Shown here piece by piece: positions 23,213-34,325 of a DNA stretch of 64,000 bases. The stretch lies in contig NC_088306.1 of the NCBI RefSeq assembly GCF_032854445.1, positions 28,865,764 to 28,929,763 on the forward strand, written 5' to 3'. The position numbers were made by a program, and so were the translations under genes. The notes under the pieces were generated by a model, which saw only the letters and a list, made by a program, of their open reading frames with translations, did no database searches and was not told the DNA's origin. Every line of letters begins with the position of its first letter. Position 1 is the stretch's first letter. Source of the DNA: Liolophura sinensis (Eukaryota; Mollusca; Polyplacophora; Chitonida; Chitonidae).

Positions 23213-23819
23213 TTGCTTATCCTGACCGGTTTCAGATAAACAATCGCTGTGGTCCTGAAAGGTCTTTTGTACAACAAGAACCCACCACACTATTATGAAA
23301 TGTTGTTTAAGAAAGAACACGATCTGTGGACTGCATTAACTGAATCGTCGTAGTGACATTCCGTGGTTCTATTTGTCGTGTTCTATAGTGAAAATGCAAG
23401 GTAAACGAGTACATGACAAACGTTTGTGATGTTAAGCTCATGGACAAGTCCTCGTAATCTGGGCTTGATCTATCAACTTATTATTTTTAATTTGTCTATT
23501 ATACTAATAAATTTTACCATGATCCAAATTAAATGCATACGTTTTAATATGCATAACACATTTACATTCAAGTAAATTTTATAAGGCATCCGACACATCG
23601 TTATTTCGAACATTATTATGCAAAAACGATAGATACCAAGAGGTGGTCACAAATACCGAAGAAACAAAAATATTTTCTTAAACCTTTTACCTTGAACCAA
23701 CTGAGTCAAGGATGCCCCAGACTTATTGACAAATATGTTTATAAGCTCTTGAATTTGATTTTGGCATTATTTTCTGTATTGTTCTACTTTAATCTTTGAT
23801 TAATGTTGTGGCGATTTCT

Positions 23820-24060
23820 AACATTTGTGTATATCAGCCGTCAGCCACAAAGGACGTTCCAAGTGGATAATCACAAGGCCAATCCCAAACACATAACACA
23901 AACTACCAAAGAACTAAGAAAGTATAGGACGAAAATAGGACGAATTCAAGCAAAGAGAAGCCGTCAACAGTTATCAATGGTGTAGTTAAAGACACAAGGT
24001 ATGTTCTAGGCGACTCACTGTTCAAATCGTGTATCATGCTTGGACATCAGTTTTGGATAA
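23820..24060 (+). repeat. Dispersed repeat R, copy 1
   Basis: A ~250-bp sequence recognisable by 'cacaaggccaatccc', 'caaagagaagccgtcaacag' and 'ggcgactcactgttcaaatc'. Further copies lie at 43,735-43,985, 47,800-48,065, 53,520-53,760 and 61,675-61,915, all on the plus strand. No coding capacity or terminal inverted repeats were seen. The 43.7 kb copy sits inside what was an intron of a peptide-gene copy, so R is probably mobile. Confidence 0.7.
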
Positions 24061-24379
24061 TGGAACGTATCTCATTGCACTTAGACGGTTAGACCCGTGT
24101 AAATGATTGTGTAGTGCCTTGAGCTATACGCCGCCTTTGTCGTCAGTCGTGTGTACACCGTGTTCTCAATCTCAATATCTCAATCCAGGTAAAAACACCA
24201 ATTAAATACCCAGAATGTACCACAACATCCTGCGGCAAACTTTAGTAAATGTACCAAACTTAAAAGACATTGTGACTAAAACGTAAGCAAGTTTCTATAA
24301 TTCTAGCCGGTAAAACGTTACTTGTGCACAAGATGAGAGCTTGGCGATAACTGATCGTCCTGAACTGACAAAAGACCTC

Positions 24380-24820
24380 CTAGGATGGTCCATTCACAAA
24401 CAACACAGATACGACAACCTCCAGCATCCTATAGCCACAAACAACATAGACATTAAACACCTTTCGGCATACCACACCCACAAACAACATAGAGATAAAG
24501 CACCTTTCGGCATACCACATCCACAAATAACATAGATATTAAACACCTTTCGGCATACAAGATCCACAAATAAAATAGAGATAAGATACCTTTCTGCAAC
24601 CCACATCCACAAACAAAATAGAGATAAGACACCTTTCGGCAAACCACATCTACAAACAACATAGAGATAAAGCACCTTTCCGCGTACCACATCCACACAC
24701 AACATAGATATTAAACACATTTATGCATACCACATCTACACACAAAACAGATATTAAACACATTTCGGCATCCCACATCCACAAACAACATAGATATTAA
24801 ACACCTTTCGGCAAAGACAA
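24380..24820. repeat. 43-bp tandem repeat, about 10 units
   Basis: Unit close to 'acaacatagatattaaacac' plus 'ctttcggcataccacatcca'. The second segment carries about 25 units (62,230-63,290). Long minus-strand frames rich in Cys and Val are translations of this repeat. Confidence 0.9.
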
Positions 24821-25209
24821 GTACAATTTGAGCCATACTGAGTCAAAGGGTATTGAAGATAAATATAGTTTGGTGATGGAAAAAGGAATATTGTGAAAAG
24901 ATCAAAAGGGTTTCTGGTATATCTTCGCCGGCCAAGTGATGTATATCGGATAATGTACTCAATCTGTTGAGTTATCATACCTTGGTTCGAGACAATGGTA
25001 AGATATGGATATGTGTATTGTCTACTCCTTTTTCCGAAACCTTTCCCAGTTGCTTAGAGCAGTGGTGTGGGCGCGTGGTTTATAAGTGTAGGGGCCCGGA
25101 TTTTAACGCCCGTGAATATTATTAAGTATATCGTGGATGTCGTAATACATCAGAGAGCAGTGAAGCGTAAGGGTGCAACAAATCTCAACAGGATGTGGAC
25201 CAGATAATT

Positions 25210-27095
25210 TTTCTCTTCTTAATCACCCTAAAATGCGAATACATAAACTCGTTTAACACGGGCAGTTCACCTATTTTTTTTTTATATAAACGTTAAAACC
25301 ATGGGAGTTGTCTGTTTCCTTTGGCGTGGCTTGCTCAGCAAACCTCCCGGCAGAGCGAAATTTTCTAAATTCGTAGCCGTCTTTGGCATAGCAAATGAGG
25401 TAAGGCGTGTATCCAGAAGATCAAAAAAAATCATTTTTTTAAACAGTGTTGTTAATTGCATACTTATTTTTATTGATTTTTTCCCGCACTCAGAATGCGC
25501 CCTTATGTATTTCTATGCAAGGTTATTTTTTTTTTTAAAAAATTGTTGTACTTAGCTACAAACTTTTCTGCACATATGGCTCTGCATATGTTTTCTCCTG
25601 GATATAAGGAGCTTATTTCAATGTAAGCACGTGGTTTTAATCGTAATGTCACAGCAGGTAAGATGACATCTCTTCAGTGTTGTATGTGATTGTCTATTCA
25701 ATGTCAAGCTAACACATGGCTTCTGGGTATGTCTAGATGAGTGGTTATAAATAAGCTTAATATTATTGCTCCTTATTATCCAATGCGACTAAAGCTATGA
25801 GGTTGTGGAGCGTGTACTTTTTCTACTTTTCAGCATCATCCAAACTGTTGACTGCTCCTGGTTGCTTGATTTCGTCCAAATTCCGTACTTCATAGACTTA
25901 CTTATTTCCTTTGTGGTTTGTGTTTAATCCCGAAGAGCCCGATCATGAACACAAACATGGGGAAATATTGCCCGGAAAAATTACACTCAGTGGGCACAAA
26001 GATTTCCCATAACGGTAAAATTTTTAGTTTGGCAACCATGGATGACCAAATATGGGAATGTTGCAAATGTGAAACACCCAGTACTACTGGTTGCCATTTA
26101 ATATAAGAGCTTTAACACAATGAACTACATGAAACTAGGCAAACGTTTAAGTAATCCTACATCACGGATTTCACTTTTATCACCCAAAAATGTTAATGCA
26201 TCACTTCTTTAACGTGGGCAGTTGGCCTGTTTTGATATTTTTATGAGCGTTAAAACGGTGGTAGTTGTCTGTTTTAATTGCCGTGGGTTAATAAGCGAAC
26301 CTCCCGGCAGAGTAAAATTTTCTAAGTTCGTAGCCGTCTTTGACATAGCCCGTCAGGAAAGGCATATCTTCAGAAGATCCATATTTCCGTATTTAAAAAA
26401 TGAATACATCTTCAAATTGAAAACATAATTTGATAATCAATTTTTTTAAATAGTGTTGTTAATTGCGTATTTTTTCCGCCCTCAAAATGCGCCTTTGTGT
26501 ATTTATTTGCAAGGCTAGTTCTTCTTTATTTTTCAAAAATTGTTGTTCTTAGCTACAATCTTTTCTGCGCATTTTGCTCAGCATATGTGTTTCCCTGGAT
26601 ATATGGAGCTGATTTCAATGTAAACACACAGTTTTAATTGTAATATCACAGCAGGTAATATGGTATCTATTTAGTGTTTTATGTGATTGTTTATAAATAA
26701 GCTTAATATCATTGCTCCTTATTATCTAATGCGACGAAAGCTAAGAGGCTGTGGAGCGTGTACTTTTTCTACTTTTCAGCATCATCCAAACTGTTGACTT
26801 GCTTGATTTTGTCCAAATTCCGTACTTCATAGACTTACTTATTTCCTTTGTGGTTTGTGTTTAATCCCGAAGAGCCCGATCATGAACACAAACATGGGGA
26901 AAATATTGCCCGGAAAAATTACACTCAGTGGGCACAAAGAATTCCCAGAACGGTAATTTTTTTAGTTTGGGACCAAACATGGGAATGTTGCAAATGTGCA
27001 ACACCGGGTATTACTGGTTGAATTGTAAGAAATGTAACAGAATGAACAACATGAAACTAGGCGTTAAGGTTTTAGTAATCGTACATAACTAATTT
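25210..27095 (+). repeat. Tandem duplication of a ~930-bp block
   Basis: Copy a (25,210-26,165) and copy b (26,166-27,095) share 'aacctcccggcagag', 'ttcgtagccgtcttt', 'taatcccgaagagcccgatc' and 'gaactacatgaaactaggc'-like stretches in the same order. A third, partial copy starts near 63,610 and runs off the window. No credible gene is seen in it. Confidence 0.75.
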
Positions 27096-27140
27096 CACTT
27101 GACAGATTGCTTACCTAACTCATGTCAGTTAAGCATGGTG

Positions 27141-28580
27141 TTACGCTTGTACCGCGTCCTTCACATTTTCATCAACAATGCCGAATATAAATTCATTAAG
27201 AATGGTAAAATAGTAACAGTTGCGTTTCTCATTGAAGCACAAGCGAACATCGCACATTTGACAATAGGTGTCAGTGTAACCATGTTTGCATAGTCTCCCC
27301 AGTTTAATCGTCAGGTGTCCTACATTGTCAAAGCGCGCATCAGCAGGCTGGCCAACCCTCACTTGCTTTGGCGAATAGATCGTGACGGCATCTCCACTTG
27401 GCCTGCCTCTCTTTCGGATGGAAACATTCACAAGAATGATCGCAGTTGCAACCGTTGTCCGAAATTTTCTCTGAGTCATTTTCTTTCTTTGCCAGCGCAG
27501 GTACCTTGCAATGTTGTGGTAAAGGAGCCATACTTGGATAACCGAAGAGGTGAGGGTATCCCAGAAAAGGTCGACACACCGTCTTCTGGATTTCATGGGG
27601 TATCTCTACGTGGAAATCAATAAATCAAGGAAGTCACCTCCACCCTTGAGACTGCTGTAAGATTTTACAATGTTGCGACGAGGAACATCAATGTAGTCTT
27701 TTCTCACTGTATCCCAGCTTATCCATACCACAGAAACACGCCTAACTTATGGGCAGTTTTACACGATGGTCAGAACTACCTCTGCCTTGTTTCTGTAGCT
27801 CTTTCTCGTCTTGACATTGGCTGTTTGGTAGGCGATTTGCTCTGACTGTACCCAGATAAGAGATGCCACGTTCTTCCAGTTTTAATATCAAACGCATAGT
27901 TGTGAAAACATTGTCAACTATGGTTTTATAGTTTTTTCCATCGGGAAGGGTCGAGCATGTTTTGGCTAGAACATTTCCAGATACAGCTACCCCCCTCCCC
28001 ACTCGACTCCCTCCGCACTGTTTCCCTGCCTCCAACTTCGCTGATATACATAAAAATCATACAGCACCCCAGAAATACCACAACGCCACCATATTTTAAT
28101 CCCCCACTGGTGGGGTTTGTTGCGCATGTACTCCTTTACACTGCTGCATTTTCCCTTCGTCGATGGAATTTTATTCTCTGGTACAAGCGTTAGGCAGTTA
28201 TCTCTAAACATAGTAAACATGGTCTAATTTTCCAAAGTTTGTCATTATTTTCTCCCATGACATTATGGTTATTAACAAAGTGAAGGAGTGCAAGAGTATT
28301 CAGAAATCTGTTCCGATTCGTAATATCAACTACAGGTAAATATCTTACATCTGTTTCGCAGTAAATTCAGCATCCAGACATTCGCACGAGGCCCATCCTC
28401 AAAAATATTCCAATCACCTGCTCCAGTTCCTTTACAGTTGTGTCGAGTTCTCTGTCCGATTTTTCAGTAGCATACGCATTGGTCGGGTGACAGGTGTCAT
28501 CTTCATCAAAAAGATCGCCTGTGTCACTTTTATTTCCCTTTTCAAGCATAGCGAGAACGTCAGCAACATTATACAATTTC
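27141..28580 (-). pseudogene. piggyBac-family transposase pseudogene
   Basis: Minus-strand pieces line up with piggyBac/PGBD transposase. Near 28,576-28,367 is an N-terminal region ending 'LEQVIGIFLRMGLVRMSG'. Near 28,220-28,040 is 'SVKEYMRNKPHQWGIKIW' followed by a YDFYVY core. Near 27,930-27,850 is 'TIVDNVFTTMRLILKLEERG' then 'GTVRANR'. A C-terminal 'DYIDVPRRNIVKSY' and a Cys-rich tail with 'LCFNEKRNCYYF' follow. The pieces lie in different frames with stops between them, and the position of the first catalytic Asp appears to be Pro. It is therefore inactive. Terminal repeats and TTAA sites were not found. Confidence 0.85.
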
Positions 28581-28599
28581 TATGAAGACATTTCGACTG

Positions 28600-30250
28600 A
28601 AAAAATATTGATACAGTAGTTACTTACTTGGTGTTGTGAAGATACAAAAAGGGTATATGACATTTTACTTATCATCACACTTTTTTACATGCTTTTCATT
28701 TTTACTTACACATGCCAAGAACAAGATTAAGTTAAAAGATCTTGTCTGATTGACTGTACAGAAATTGGCATGTTACATTTATGGCAGAAGCCTTTAGCAA
28801 CCAATGATACACTTGTATACACTGCTTAATATGTTTTGAAAAAGTTCTTCAATCTGCCAGTGAAGTGATTATATTTTATACCTAACCAAAGGTAAATGTT
28901 GGATTATTGTTGCTTTTGATGTCAGTATGAAACGCTGAATACAAAAACTCAGATTGAATTTTAGCATCCCCAGACCAGTCGTACAGAAGCTGAGATTAGT
29001 CACCTCTAGTATCCAATATTGCAGGTAAACAGCTGTGCGATGACAATGTGGCAACAGTAAATCTAAAGACTACCTAGTACAGATGTTCCCAAAGTAATAC
29101 GTGGACGTCCATGTTGCCAGGGCCAGTTACTTCATCCCATCCACTCCCCTGGGGTTCACAGGGCGTGAGTCATCGGTGGTTTTACTCTTTGTGCTGTAGT
29201 CTTTTATATTTATACTTTTGATATTGTCTGTAAAGAAAAATATTCCTAAGAAAAGGTTACAATGAAATGCAATAAGTTTCATTGTTTAATTTTGTAAGAA
29301 AAATGCAAAAACCGACATTAAAATTAAGTTGTTCTCTGGTATTTCAGTTGTGCTTATATGTGTCTTCTCAAACGGTTAACGATTTTAACGTCTTGTAAGA
29401 GTCAAGCCAATGACACGAAGTGAAAGTGAAAATAGCGCCCAGCATGGATCAATGTATGCCACAGGTATTTATGTCATCTATAGTGGGGAGTTGACTGTAA
29501 CCGCTTGCAGAGCGGGCCGGTACCAAGTTGTCAAGGTGCATGCTTTTACAAATTCCCTGTACAAGAAAATAAACATTGAAAATGCACCCTGGATTTCCCG
29601 GAGATTGAAATTTCCCTGCTCTCACCGTCTGTGCGGATTCCTTGAAACTCGTCTGGCCGTTTCTTTAATTTAACGTTCAGTTGCCTTTGACCAACAGGCA
29701 GTCCGGTTCACAATCCATCATATCAGTGAAATTTATCAAGAATGGAGAACCGCGTGCATAGATCCTGCATTTACATGTTTACAGTAGCTAAACGTTTGAC
29801 TGAGTTCATGATGGGTTTTTTTTGGAGAAATTGGGCCACCTCAGATGTCTCAGTAATATCGTAGGTAATTTTTTCTTGAACATTTTTATGAGTGTGTATA
29901 ACCCAGACACAAAAAACCCAAAAAGTAATAAGGAGATAACGCACGCCACATGGTATAATACAGGAAACATTCACGTGACGGGCAAATATTTTACTGACCT
30001 GAGGGCTATTATAAAAAAAAATGAAATCAAGGCCAAACGGAAACACGCTTCTCGTATATGAAACATGAAGGCTAAACCTAAAAGTGATTAACTGTTCTAA
30101 AAACAAAACTTCAGCGATCTCATGTTAAGCAATACTGTCTGTATAGCCTATACTCGTGTGCTGTGTTCCACGAGACACACAACTGCGTTTTGAATTGCTC
30201 ACTCGAAATATAGTTCATCCGTTGGATACAGTTTGACTTTCAGGTCTATT
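28600..30250. other. Intergenic DNA without recognised genes
   Basis: AT-rich sequence with short frames on both strands. None shows a domain, a repeat family or convincing splice structure. The frame at 29410-29673 has an ATG but no recognisable features. Confidence 0.5.
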
Positions 30251-30570
30251 CGGTCTCTCTCTTTTCGATTATATATAAGGTTTGATTTAACTATAACGTA
30301 TTATACAAATATAACGTATTTTACATATAAGGTCTGATTTGAAAAAGATACTATACAGATATAAGGTATTTTATATATAACGTTTAATTTGACAGATATA
30401 ACGTATTTTAAATGTGAGGTTTGATTTGACTATAACCCATTATACAGATTTAACGTATTTTACATATAATTTTTGGTTTGACTAAGACATTAAACAGAAA
30501 TAAAGTATTTTAAATATAAGGTATGATTTGACTAAGACATTTTACAGACATTAACGTATTTTAAATATAT
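30250..30570. repeat. ~52-bp minisatellite, left part
   Basis: Imperfect units of about 52 bp combining 'tttgatttgactataacgta' and 'atacagatataacgtatttt'. The array resumes at 31,735-31,950 after a solo LTR and SINEs, so those elements inserted into or beside it. Confidence 0.75.
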
Positions 30571-31338
30571 TGTTATGTGCACGACTGCCGTCAGTTTCTA
30601 AATTTAGCATGCCACTGTTTACATACGCTGGGTTCAGCGCCTGCTGTCTGCCTCTACCTTAGAATATTCCAGAATGCGCTCAGTTCGGTGCCTGTTTGTT
30701 TACATCAAGTGTTCTGGAATTTTCTTATTCTGGACAATTCCACCAGGCTATATAAGACCTATGAAAGCAGGTCAAACAGAGAGAGGGAGAGAACAGAGAA
30801 CGGATAATTATTGAGAGTTTGGATGCTTTCGCTGTGTATTACTTTAGTAGGCCTTTTGTGCTGAATTTTGGTGTCTCTATAGCCTCTGGCTTTGTTATAT
30901 CCTATCTCCACCGAGCACTTGTTCAGTGTGAACTTGTATGTTTAATTTGTGCTCTTGTATACACAGTGCCCATTAGTGCATGGACCCTGCCTGTGGAATT
31001 TTGTGTATATTTCGTCATACACTCAGTTATACTGTGGATTTTCCCTCTTGTGAATTTGCCTCTGAGGATTTATGCCTGTGTGGTATATATTGTGGAATAT
31101 ATGCGTCCGTTTGGACTTGACACCGTAAGTACTTTAGTATTTGTATAGATACTGCTATCCTTTCTTGTTAAACTTAAGTACTTTAGTATTTGTATAAGTC
31201 TTATTATCTGTTCTTGTTAAGCTAATAAATTGTTGTAAAATAAAATCTGCTGGTTTTGGTTACTTTTTTGTGCGGCTAAACTGTTGTGTATTTCGAACAA
31301 GCCATCTCTTTATAATACAGACAGTTTCGGTCGTAACA
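30571..31338 (+). mobile_element. Solo LTR 1 (768 bp) with 4-bp target-site duplication
   Basis: It starts TGTTATGTGC and ends GGTCGTAACA, giving TG...CA ends with TGTTA/TAACA inverted tips, and is flanked by ATAT on both sides. Inside are a TATA box (ctatataagac near 30,748) and AATAAA signals near the 3' end, as expected of an LTR. An inverted copy lies at 32229-32983. No gag/pol sequence is present between or beside them. The 4-bp duplication would fit a Gypsy-type element. A 109-codon hydrophobic open frame inside the LTR is probably fortuitous. Confidence 0.85.
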
Positions 31339-31342
31339 ATAT

Positions 31343-31460
31343 CAAGTCCAGCTTATGCTGGCTTCCTCTCCGGCCGTACGTGGGAAGGTCTATCAGCAAC
31401 CTGCGGATGGTCGCGGGTTTTCCTCGGGCTCTGCCCGGTTTCCTCCCACCATAACAAATA
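31343..31460 (+). mobile_element. Truncated tRNA-derived SINE
   Basis: Begins inside the element at 'tcaagtccagcttatgctgg', directly after the LTR target-site duplication, and ends before the 3' tail. Confidence 0.8.
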
Positions 31461-31494
31461 AATGAATAAATATTTTAAATATAAGTTCTCGGTT

Positions 31495-31738
31495 AACGCG
31501 CTAGCGCAGCGTAATGACCCAAGAGTCTCTCACCAATGCGGTCGCTGTGAGTTCAAGTCCAGCTTATGCTGGCTTCCTCTCCGGCTATAAGTGGAGAGGT
31601 CTGTCAACAACCTGCGGGTGGTCGTGGGTTTCCCCCGGGCTTTGGCCGTTTTCCACCCACCATAGTGCTGACTGCCGTCGTATAAGAGAAATATTGTTGA
31701 GTGCGGCGTAAAACACCAATGAAATAAATAAATAAATG
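31495..31738 (+). mobile_element. Near full-length tRNA-derived SINE
   Basis: Contains 'gttaacgcgctagcgcagcg', the B-box, the conserved body and the 'accaatgaaataaataaata' tail. Confidence 0.88.
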
Positions 31739-31950
31739 TAAGATTTGATTTGACTAAGACATTGTACAAATAAAACGTATTTTAATTATGAGGTTAAATC
31801 TGACTATAAGGCATTATACAGATATAATAATATTTTGCATAAAATGTTTGATTTGACTAAGACATTAGGCAGATATACCGTATTTTACATATAATGTTTG
31901 ACTTGACTAAGACGTTATACAGATATACCGTATTTCACATACAGTGGTCA
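31735..31950. repeat. ~52-bp minisatellite, right part
   Basis: Continuation of the array at 30,250-30,570, with the same 'tttgatttgactaagacatt' and 'cagatataccgtattttaca' blocks. Confidence 0.7.
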
Positions 31951-31983
31951 TTTTCAATGTTATGTCGGTCATATTTTCAAAGA

Positions 31984-32170
31984 GCCTCTCGCCAATGCGG
32001 TCGCAGTGAGTTCAAGCCCAGTTCATGCTGGCGTCGTTTCCGGCCGTACGTGTTAAGGTTTGTCAGCGACCTGCAGATGGTGGTGGATTTCTCCATTCCA
32101 CTTGAAGGATGGCCGCCGTCTTAAAAGTGAAATATTCTTGAGTACGGCGTAAAAATACGATCAAACAAAT
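31984..32170 (+). mobile_element. tRNA-derived SINE, internally shortened
   Basis: Starts 'gcctctcgccaatgcggtcg', has the B-box and ends 'gagtacggcgtaaaaatacg'. The middle region is abbreviated. Confidence 0.8.
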
Positions 32171-32228
32171 ACATGCGGAGATGTCCATACACCAACAGAA
32201 CATGCTCTCACTGACAGAACATGCTTAT

Positions 32229-32983
32229 TGTTACGACCCAAACTGTCTGTATTGTAAAGATATGGCTTCTTCGAAATACACGACAGTTTAGCCGCACAAA
32301 AAAGTAATCAAAACCAGCAGATTTTATTTTACAACAATTTATTAGCTTAACAAGAACAGATAAGACTTATACAAATACTAAAGTACTTAAGTTTAACAAG
32401 AAAGGATAGCAGTATCTATACAAATACTTACGGTGTCAAGTCCAAACGGACGCATATATTCCACAATATATATATCACACAGGCATAAATGCTCAGAGGC
32501 AAATTCACAAGAGGGAAAATCCACAGTATAACTGAGTGTATGACGAAATATACACAAAATTCCACAGACAGGGTCCATGCACTAATGGGCACAGTGTATA
32601 CAAGAGCACAAATTAAACATACAAGTTCACACTGAACAAGTGCTCGGTGGAGATAGGATATAACAAAGCCAGAGGCTATAGAGACACCAAAATTCAGCAC
32701 AAATGGCCTACTAAAGTAATACACAGCAAAAGCATTCAAGCTCTCAATAATTCTCCTTTCTCCGTTCTCTGTTCTCTCCCTTGGACCTGCTTTCATAGGT
32801 CTTATATAGCCTGGTGGAATTGTCTAGAATAAGAAAATTCCTGAACACTTGATGTAAACAAACTGGCACCGAACTGAGCGCATTCTGGAATATTCTAAGG
32901 TAGAGGCAGACAGCAGGCGCTGAAAGCGTATGTAAACAGTGGCAAGCTAAATTTAGAAACTGACGGCAGTCGTGCACATAACA
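32229..32983 (-). mobile_element. Solo LTR 2 (755 bp), inverted relative to LTR 1
   Basis: Reverse-complement relative of LTR 1 with the same TGTTA/TAACA tips and its own 4-bp target-site duplication TTAT (32225-32228 and 32984-32987). The different duplications show two independent insertions of one family, each reduced to a solo LTR. Together they make a ~760-bp inverted repeat around an 890-bp spacer. Confidence 0.85.
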
Positions 32984-32999
32984 TTATTATCGTAACGCA

Positions 33000-34320
33000 C
33001 TTATAGTGTATGGTAATGCACTATCAGATAAAAGTAAAGTCGTTCTGAGCTCACTACGCTGTCAGCTTCGTATATTGTCATCTTTATATTTAAGAAAAAA
33101 GAGCATTCATTAAAATAAGTGAGCGGTAGGCTGCATAAAGCATGCAAATACGTGTTGTCGTTTAGGTAGGTTACTTCAACAAACAGGAACAATTTAGCTA
33201 AAAGCATTTAAATCTGCCATGTATTTGACAAATGAAGCGCGAAGAAACAGCCTGAGCAAAAGCACGTTTGTTTGTATTTTTCGCCAGGACGATTTGAAAT
33301 TTCGATTGAAAGTAATCACTAAATAGTCAATTTTATGTTGAGATGCAAATCAGATTCTAATAATATTTTCTCTTTACTTGTAAAACACTAGACATGTTGA
33401 CCTGGCATATCAATTAGTTTTAAAACTCACACAGTCACCCCACCCCACCCCACCCCACCCCACCCAAGCATGCATGATGCTGGCCTACGTCGTATAAATG
33501 AAATGTTAATGACTAATGTGTAAAAGACCAATTAAATAAACATAGAAGTTAAATACGCCCTTCTTTCGTTTAATACAGGTTCAATCTCGATGGTTGTGTT
33601 GCTCCCTTGTGTGCAAAATGTGGTACCGAGTATGTAAATGTACGATTAACATTCTAAGATGTACATAACAATTTTTCAGTCATATGGCGACGAAGAGTCA
33701 TTAGGTTGTGTACGTACACTGTGTGTCCTTCTGGTGGTAGGACGAGGCAGTGCCGCCTACGTATCATGCCGACAAGACACTCCACCCAGACATCTTATAC
33801 TGACGCTGGGCCAACCATCACCGTCTCTTTTCTCTAACCTCTCAATACAGGTCCAGGTCTCCTGATTTCGAGGTGTGTGATGTAGGGCATCAGACATGTT
33901 CTGGATGACTGTCCAGACTTTATTCATTATCTGCAAGCATTCTATACATTCGACTCAATATATTATTTCTTTCTCAGCGTCCTCGGAAATATTGTCATTA
34001 ATTGTTAAGACGGCTGGCCAATACCATAAAATAGAGTTTTTCGACACCACATATATACATTTTATGAGACTAATCTGACGGCCAAAAGAAACTTGACAAA
34101 GAGATCAAATGAACTTATTTTGCCAAAGCTTAAAACATGATGACTCAAATTTAATACATTGAAGACCAGTGACTTTGGATGTTGAAAGTCTTGAGTAAGA
34201 ACGGACAAAGCAGCCCTCAAATCATTTTACAGGTAAACAAACAGAGCAGGGGGAGAAAAAATAGCCATTCCACCTTGGTTAACAATGGGCAGAGTATATA
34301 GAAAGTTGATTGTTTTTAAA
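33000..34320. other. Intergenic DNA with degraded repeats
   Basis: Contains a (CCCCA)n tract at 33,436-33,466 joined to a SINE tail (33,475-33,542). A degraded molluscan-type repeat follows at 33,660-33,865 ('agacatcttatactgacgct'). No gene was recognised. Confidence 0.5.
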
Positions 34321-34325
34321 ATCAG

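Larger units (their letters stand above)
15910..25600. repeat. ~10 kb segmental duplication, copy 1
   Basis: Collinear with 53,728-64,000 through matching landmarks: peptide-gene exons, promoter, SINE at 19,244, SINE at 20,530, E-box array at 21,691, CRE cluster at 23,021, R repeat at 23,820 and 43-bp array at 24,380. Non-repeat stretches differ by scattered substitutions. The two copies differ in the lengths of all tandem repeats and by one additional SINE in copy 2. Confidence 0.9.

Noticed and set aside
30819-31148. 109-codon hydrophobic frame, repeated at 32,428-32,796 on the minus strand
   Set aside because: It lies entirely inside the two solo LTRs and is frameshifted near its end in the second; no homology recognised.
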